Positions 57,392 to 64,000 of a stretch of 64,000 bases of DNA are shown piece after piece. Below the pieces are notes generated by a model that ran no database searches, was not told the origin of the DNA, and was given only the letters and a program-made list of their open reading frames with translations. The stretch is from Collybiopsis luxurians FD-317 M1 (Eukaryota; Basidiomycota; Agaricomycetes; Agaricales; Omphalotaceae). The position numbers and the translations under genes are program-made. Position 1 is the stretch's first letter, and every line of letters begins with the position of its first letter. The stretch spans positions 101,124-165,123 of the forward strand of contig KN834851.1 of NCBI GenBank assembly GCA_000827265.1, given 5' to 3'.

Positions 57392-59768
57392 TTACATAGT
57401 TCCGTAATTCGTACTCGTCCGAGCAATCAAACGTTGCTGTTCAAGCTGATCTACAGAAAAATGATGGTCCACGCTCGTAGTTAAACAATCAGCCTCATCC
57501 CCTTCGTCTGTATCTACAATAGGCTTCACCGTAATGTCATCGTCTTCTGTATCTGCCAGAGTTGACTCGTAAGAGCTGAGCGTACTTTGTCGAAAGTGGC
57601 GTCTTTCGACAATCCTACACCACTAGTATTCAAAAAAAGGGTACACCTCTGATCCGAACATGTAAGAATCACTCACCCTTGCATAATCTGGGCGGTAGTC
57701 AATCTTCTGGCGGCTATCTTGTGTACATTATCCTCGTATAAATCGGTTTCATCGACGATTTCTCCAGCGATTATTTCCTACAAGAATAAGAACTATATAC
57801 TACCAGGCCGGGGCAAGAAATGCTTACCTCGAGAATATCTAGGCAATGAGCAATGGTCTGAGTAAATAGACTATATAAATTAGGCTTAAAGTTACCCTCT
57901 AGAGTTACAATCCCGATCGCACCTCCGGCAACGCCTGGTGTCCTACTTATGAGGAGAAGATGAGCGCGACCGGTGCGGCTATAAGAAACATTGTCGATGA
58001 CATACGACCAGAAGGGATCAGGAAAACGCGATGCAAAACCTAACCTAAATACTTACAAATAATCTAATGCTTGAAAGCAATTTATCGTTGGAGGTGCCTC
58101 AGGCAAGAGGGAAAGTTCAAGATCTCGAATAGGGATATTGAGAAAGTTGTCGTATTGAAGAAGCTTTCATGTGATAAAGTAAAGAATGAATAGAATGATC
58201 ATACAAACGACATCGAGCAAAAATAGAAACCTTTTTGACTAGAAGGAGACCAACAAAGGCTTGAGAATCCTGGGGTTCATGTATAGGTATCCGCGAACAG
58301 CCGCTTGAGCGGCTTGACAGAAAAAATCAGCAATCAGTCGTCGATGGACCTTCAGGAAGGCAGAAATAACCTACATGGTAGCTAGAACATCCTGATCTAA
58401 AACGGCATCAGCGCTGAGCTTCACCACATCCTGAGCGAGGATATAGTGTTTGTTTGGTTGGAAGATGAACGATAAAGTTTCGAAATGCGTACCTTCATAT
58501 GTGTCATAATGCTCTCAACTCGCTTCGCGCCAAGTTCCAACACACCAGTCAGGATGTCAACTTCCTGTTTGAGCAAGGGTTCGGCTCCGGTACGGTGAAG
58601 ATCTAGGAACGCTTTAAGTTGAGGCCTTTGGTAGGTATGAATTTCACTGGTTCCGAGAACGGCGTCCAAAAGTTTGGCGATCGGGTAGGCCACGGGTGCT
58701 AGCAAAGAGCGGGAAAATCGTCGGCACTCGGCTAAAATCTAAGAGTAAACGCAGAATGGACTGACCGGTTATCCAAGTAAGCACATCTACGAACGGCACG
58801 CACGCCGCCCCTATTGAAAGCCCGTAACGAACACAAACCGCCTGAGGTATGATTCTGCAATAGAAAACTCAGTGGAAAGGGAAGAAGATCCGGAGACATC
58901 GTGGAATCGTACTCTCTGAACGTGATCAAAGCAGACATAGGGCAACGTGTTCAGCGATGGAATGCGGAACATAGGCAGGAATTATATACCCAAAGATGAC
59001 TTGTATAAGTAAAATGAATCAATTGTAGGTTGACAGTCGAGAGCAAAGTCCGCTCACCGATGCTGCCAGTCGACAAAAGGATTGCCATGATTCCGCCTCC
59101 AATCTGACACAGTTAGGTTTTTCGGTGCAACGGTAAGAGTCCGGTGTTGCTTACAGCTTCATCAAGAAAGATTGGCAAGCTTTCGTTGGTTATCTTGGTA
59201 AAATATGACCATCAGAACTTCGTAAGGTACCTGAGGGAACGATTACTCACCACATTGGATAACAGCAACGCCTGGCCGAGTGTCAGATATATTAGAATCA
59301 CCTTGTACTCGCATTGAATGTCACATACTACAAGAACCCAGTGTCGACCCTTATCCTTCATGAGCTTTAGTACTGAGTATGTCGAGACTAGGTCAAGAGG
59401 ATATTTACTTTCCGATGGAAGATTTCAACTCACCCTTCCTTGCGTTCTGCTTTTCACTCATGGAATCCGACTCCGTTGCAAGTATTTGCAGGTATAACTC
59501 ATCCAGACCCATGAGACCCAAGGTCAGTCTGCAGTTGTGTTAAGGATATCGAAACGAAGCTGCAATTATGCACGTACCCAGAAAATAATCCTCCAAGAAG
59601 CACCAGCATTGTGCTCACAAGTAACTCAAAGCAATCATCTTCCAACTCTCTCTCGTCGATCGCCGCAATTGTTAAAAGCCCTCCCGGGGAGGGGGCAGCA
59701 AAAACGAAAGGTAAAACATAGGGCAGAACAGAGATCAATATCGAGCACACGACCTTTTTCATGGACAT
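57392..59768 (-). CDS. CNNM/Mam3-like membrane protein, DUF21 plus CBS domains (17 exons)
   Basis: Exons: 59768-59578, 59528-59434, 59372-59332, 59271-59251, 59193-59155, 59103-59058, 58999-58990, 58915-58913, 58854-58766, 58698-58493, 58430-58375, 58303-58231, 58163-58057, 57978-57896, 57838-57828, 57777-57677, 57614-57392. Total 464 aa. A signal-anchor start is followed by the DUF21 core (GGLFSGLTLGLMGLDEL, LLLSNVITNESLPIF, FGEIIPQAVCVRYGL). Next comes the acidic-helix segment and a CBS pair with VESIMTHMK, SRIPIHEP and VTLEDILEEIIAGEIVDETD. Family members handle Mg2+ or other divalent metals at vacuole or plasma membranes. Exons of 3, 10, 11 and 21 nt are inferred from motif continuity and phase. 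The 3-nt exon is the least certain. Confidence 0.82.
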
Positions 59769-60841
59769 TGATTGGAGCCTTGAACCGTATTATGGCAAGG
59801 AACTTCTATTTTATATGCTGTCGGAATTAGCCGATGTCGGTTTTTCGCTATAGGGTAGTATACAGTACATATGCTATAACTTGCCGTAGAAAGCGGAGAC
59901 AGGGATTGGATCAGACTCGGACCGAGTACTCATTTAACCAGACAACTGTGTGAGAAAGCGTGAAATTGGCGACTTGAGGAATGCACATACCATCGCATAC
60001 TGAGAAACGTATCGCTTGGCGGGAAGGTCAACGTTGGAAATTGGGGTGCGAGGAATTACCCACGACTAGCCAAACTAAGACTAGGTAGGAGCAAGGTAGG
60101 AGCAAGGTCGGAGTATCCTATAGAAGATCGTACCTTAGCTAACTTGGAATCGAACTATGCACGACAAGGTGCCGTTATACGCTCTTCAAGTTGTAGCGGA
60201 AAGATTATTTGAACTGGAAGAGGTCGAAAGTATTAACGCGAATATGATTATACGAGTGAGCTATAATTTTCACGCGACATGAGAGTGCAGTGGAAATAGC
60301 GAGAGGTGGAAGCTTTGACGCGTCGCGGACTGAAACAAATGAAAACAATAGAAATTGAGGCGGTCATCCGGGACTCCGGTGGGCGTCAAAAATCCACGGG
60401 CGCTTGTTGAGCAAACCGCTTTGATTTCTCAGTTACGCACCTTCCCAGTTATTTTGCCTTTCGACCGTGCTCAAGGGCGTCTCCACCTCAATAGATCCGT
60501 GGAACTCATCTCGAATGGTCGGGATCCGGCGCTCTACAGTAAATATATAATGGCATGGACCAAAGTACACTGCCTTGCTCCGCCATCTATCTGAATTGGC
60601 AAGAATAACAAAACTCAATACGAGGCGCAGTGCGCACGCGATTCCTGTTACGTCCTTATAGTATACATCTACTGTATATGACTCGGTTTGGGTCGGGTTA
60701 ACAGCACTTTATCCCTTTGCCGACACCTTCTGCTCTTTGAAGGTGTACCTGAAAAAGCTGCTCAGGAGGTGAGATATTGACTCAGCGTCTGTGCACATCT
60801 ACTCCCTCGTACGCTCAGGAGCGCTTACATCGCCTTTCAGA
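59769..60841. promoter_or_regulatory. Divergent promoter region between the CNNM-like gene and the kinase gene
   Basis: The two genes start at its ends on opposite strands. No specific factor site was identified. A doubled word (taggagcaaggt, near 60088-60110) and a plus-strand open frame (60355-60594) lack further support. Confidence 0.4.
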
Positions 60842-62254
60842 ATGACAGGTATAAATGAGCTCCTAGAAGCTCCCGGTATCCTGCCCACAATCGCTCGTCT
60901 TTTCATACTCTTGTATTCCACCTTGGAAACTTTCACCCACACGGTTGTCTCGAACACTAGATTATATATGGACACCCCGGTAAGTTGTTCAACTAGGTCT
61001 ATGTTCTCTCCTCTGATATTCGCTCTGCGTCAAGAGCGACTGTCTACTGCACAAAGAGCAGGTTTTAATTGCGGGAGACGAGGCAATCTCTCTTAGTAAC
61101 TTCCCGGACAGATATAATGTCTGGTCTTCTACGTACCGAGGGAGTTACCAAGGAAAATGTGTGTCAGTAAAGGTATGGAGAGGCGAAGGCCTTTCTGTAC
61201 CTTCCCGGGAACGGACCGAGTTCCTACGGGTTAGTCTGCTTCCCCTTGATCTCGATAACGATTAGTCACATTCCTTGGCATTACAGAAACTTGAGCGAGA
61301 AATTGTGGTTTGGCAGGCAATGTCACATCCCAATATAACGACAGTCCACGGATTGGCATTTACGTTAGGGAATTTACCTTCCCTAGTCACTCCCTATTAT
61401 CGAAACGGAAATATTAATGATTATATCTCCAAACATCCTTCGGCGGATAGGCGGTCCCTGGTAAGAAACTCAGGTCACTTTCACATTCAAATACTGACTC
61501 AATCTCAAGTTAATAGGCGTAGCGGCTGGACTACAATATCTGCACGAATTGAGTCCTCCCGTATCTCATGGAGATGTAAGAGGAGTGAGTTGGAGAATAC
61601 TTAAAGCCCTTATCATGGCGTAGGTTGCTCATTAACCTTTCTTTGTACTTCTAGTGCAATATCTTCATTGGGGATAATGGAGTTCCTGTACTATGCGATA
61701 TCGGTATCAGTCAATTGCCCACACCACCAGACTGGACAATTCCAAGTGACGATGGAACTCGGTGGATGGCACCAGAAGTCATGGATCCCCGATTAATGTC
61801 TGGCGCTAGTATCCCCGAGGGCCAAATTGCTCCCATGAGCGACGTGTATAGTTTTGGTATGACGATGCTCGAGGTGTGTCCAGCTCTTCCAGACCCAAGT
61901 CATTATCTGATCTTTTGCGCCGCAACATAGGTGTACTCTGGGAACATTCCCTTTCACTCACGCCGATTTTATGGCGCAGTCGTTCTGGACGTGATAAGAG
62001 GTGTACGGCCACCTCGACCAAGTAAACAGACTTGTCCTCAACTCACGGACGAACTGTGGCAAATAATTCAAAGCTGTTGGGCACAGGATCCTTTCCAAAG
62101 ACGTGAGTCCTTTTTTGTTGTTCTTTCGGAACTTCACTGATATTCTAAATGCTGTACAGCTACAATGAAATGTGTCTCTTTATGGCTGCGATTGATAGCT
62201 CACACTGAATCTGCGGAACATCAGGTTTTGCGGCCTGCTTGCAATACCCATTAG
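60842..62254 (+). CDS. Tyrosine-kinase-like protein kinase (7 exons)
   Basis: Exons: 60842-60979, 61035-61229, 61287-61460, 61510-61584, 61655-61873, 61931-62102, 62160-62254, giving 355 aa. The N-terminus of about 70 residues has a hydrophobic helix. Kinase motifs: ATP lysine Lys92 in VSVKVW, HPNITTVHG, catalytic Asp191 in HGDVRGCN, metal-binding Asp209 in a CDIGIS motif that replaces Asp-Phe-Gly, WMAPEVM, DVYSFGMTMLEV, and the RPPRP..CP...W.I...CW.DP..R end. All essential polar residues are present, so it is likely active. The order and the HGD form match the kinases expanded in Agaricomycetes. The glycine loop is short and unusual (YRGSYQGK). Substrate unknown. Confidence 0.86.
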
Positions 62255-63600
62255 TTTTGCTTGGTTCGTTTGGTGTCGATGTAGCTCTGTCATAATTCTG
62301 CTTGAGTTTTAATACCCTTGGGACTCTCATGTACATATACCCCACATACTGTATCGCCCCTTTCTGTATTTCTTACGCTACTCGTGTACCAAAATACTCA
62401 TGTATGATTCCTACTCACTTGGTATGTACAGTAATTCTACAGTTAATAGCCTTGTAAAGAAAGATTGAATTAATCTGCAAGCTCACTTCTGTACAACGAA
62501 TGAAGATCATCAAAATAGAAGCGCGCTGGTGAATTCTTGGCCGGCTGTCCATTGAATGGGCCAGGAGGCGCTTGGGAGGCGCAGTAAATCCTTCCCCAAC
62601 GAGATTGTGGAAGTCGTGGACCCCTCAAAATTGGAGTTGTTATCGTTAGCCATGAACCCAAGATTGCTTGAACAGAAAAAGGACCCCGAAATTAGTCATA
62701 GTTCACTGCGGGGTAGCAACACTCAGTGAATCGAAGACCACCGTGATGTACATCCCGCGGCCGAGCGTGATTTGGTTGGATTAAAGCCAAACCCAGTTTA
62801 TCCTGAGTCCGAGTCGGGGGTCACCAGGTCCATCTGCATCAATGACAGCCCTGCCAGCATTGAGATGGCTTTGCACTCGAAGCCTCGAATATTTACTATA
62901 TCGACGGTTAGTTATTGGTAACCATAAAACTGGAGAAATAATACCAACAATAAAGTAACAGTGTTTGTTCAGGCTGAAACTTTGCAGTTTTCCTCTTACT
63001 CGCTCGCCACTACGTCCAAGTCATGAAAATCTTTTCCAGTAACTGCAATACATATTATAAAATGAAGGAACAAAGCTTGTCACGGTTGTAGAATGAAACG
63101 GGGATAACCTACTGCTCATGCAACCAGTCAGAAGTGAGCATGTTATCGTCATCTTGGTGAAACAGTTGTTCATTACAAGCTGAAAGGTGTCACGTACTTT
63201 GTTGCAAGTGATGCTCATTTTATCTCAAGAGTGTTTGATGCATATGGAAATGTCTTTGTTCACGACGGCATGCAGAACAATGGAGTCCCACTATTGGAGG
63301 CAAACTCCACTCATGATGTGGATATGTTACTTGTAGGTCTGGACTGGCATCTGTCGCGATTTATATGCAAGTTTGATTTGTGTACCCTCCGGCCTCGTAT
63401 TATGCCGCGCAATTCATTGCGGCGGCCCACACTCGCTTAATCTACCTGTGGGTGGCGACACGAGTCATTTGTATTCACACTACCAATTATGTGTTTTCAC
63501 CTGAGTGAAGATAGTCGGGAAAGGGTAAAATTCACAAACTTGAGGAATATTGACTCCACCACAAAATCAAATTTTAATAACACATATAATGACTTTACTT
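62255..63600. other. Intergenic region, no gene supported
   Basis: Open frames such as 62470-62661 (minus) and 63231-63440 (plus) lack domains and splice support. No repeat or RNA was recognised. Confidence 0.4.
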
Positions 63601-63966
63601 CCAGCTCTCAGGTTCACAGCTTCATATACTGTGATTTCAGCCAAGACACAGAATCCCAAGAAAATAAAAGCTGGCTTCCAAGTTGGCTGGAAACTGTCAC
63701 GACAGGACATAGCTACATTAAGAGTTCAGTGGATTCTTATCTCTGTGTTGTGCCTGGTGAAAACAATGGAAGAGGCATTACATTGAAAAAATTCAATTGG
63801 CCCAGAGATAATGTTGAAACTGTAGAAGATAGAGAACTGAAAGGGATGGGTAAATGTAAGAGACCATTTCAATGTCAATACTTGCACTGATTTGCTTCAG
63901 ATGACTCAGTGGTATTACAGACCTTTGAGGCAGCAGGAGATCAATCAATCAAAGGAGTGCATAGAA
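63601..63966 (+). CDS. Partial gene of unknown function running off the right edge
   Basis: Two exons can be read in one frame: about 63630-63849 and 63901-63966, joined across a 51-nt intron with GTAAAT and TTCAG borders. A GTAAGA donor at 63967 shows that more exons follow beyond the window. The encoded part contains SWLPSWLETVTTG, SYIKSSVDSYL and GRGITLKKFNWPRD, and after the join DDSVVLQTFEAAGDQSIK. No family was recognised. The 5' limit is uncertain. CpG is low again here, so it may be a decayed copy. Confidence 0.4.
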
Positions 63967-64000
63967 GTAAGACCCCATCTTGATTATAATACTTGATACT

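Noticed and set aside
62470..62661. Minus-strand frame of 63 codons after the kinase gene
   Set aside because: It has no known domain. Two frames of the same stretch are open and neither continues through plausible introns.

Overview
The window looks like nuclear DNA of an Agaricomycete (mushroom-forming basidiomycete). Genes are split by many short introns, mostly 50-75 nt, with GT-AG or occasionally GC-AG borders. The families fit as well: a NACHT STAND protein, a tyrosine-kinase-like kinase, an S10 carboxypeptidase and a Tnp2-type CACTA transposase relic. No rRNA, tRNA, CRISPR or bacterial-type operon was seen.

The left 36 kb is a repeat-rich, gene-poor compartment. It carries at least eight copies or fragments of one four-span membrane glycoprotein family. 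Two of these are intact (8927-10876 on + and 34242-36178 on -). It also carries three copies of an unrecognised low-complexity protein that travels next to the membrane gene. From about 10.9 to 32.9 kb the DNA is almost free of CpG. One duplicated segment (6481-6760 against 13850-14135) shows this arose by CpG to TpG/CpA decay. Inside the decayed block are a Tnp2/CACTA relic of about 8.4 kb bounded by 27-bp terminal inverted repeats, small CATCAG-ended elements carrying an AGGTT minisatellite, a 31-N assembly gap, and several unnamed dispersed repeats. The decay ends abruptly inside a 273-bp tandem repeat near 32.9 kb.

The right part (36.3-62.3 kb) is ordinary gene-dense euchromatin. In order it holds: a secreted serine carboxypeptidase (-), a NACHT NTPase (-), a DH-BAR-SH3 Rho-GEF (+), a dual-specificity-type phosphatase (+), a ChaC-like gamma-glutamylcyclotransferase (+), a MYND-finger protein (+), a secreted protein built from tandemly duplicated symmetric exons with a GPI-like tail (+), a small aldo/keto reductase (+), a CNNM/Mam3-like DUF21-CBS membrane protein with several microexons (-), and a TKL-like kinase (+). 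These genes look individually regulated and do not form an obvious biosynthetic cluster. The carboxypeptidase and the repeat-exon protein act outside the cell, the GEF, phosphatase, kinase and NACHT protein are signalling genes, and the ChaC and AKR genes belong to redox or glutathione metabolism. From 62.3 kb to the right edge only a partial, unrecognised gene is visible.

The most notable observations are the exon-duplication protein at 53.8-55.8 kb, a probable 3-nt microexon that supplies the conserved Glu of the DUF21 motif, the CpG-decay compartment with its sharp edge, and the multi-copy membrane-protein family. Exon coordinates were assembled by hand from splice signals, reading phase and family motifs, not from transcripts.
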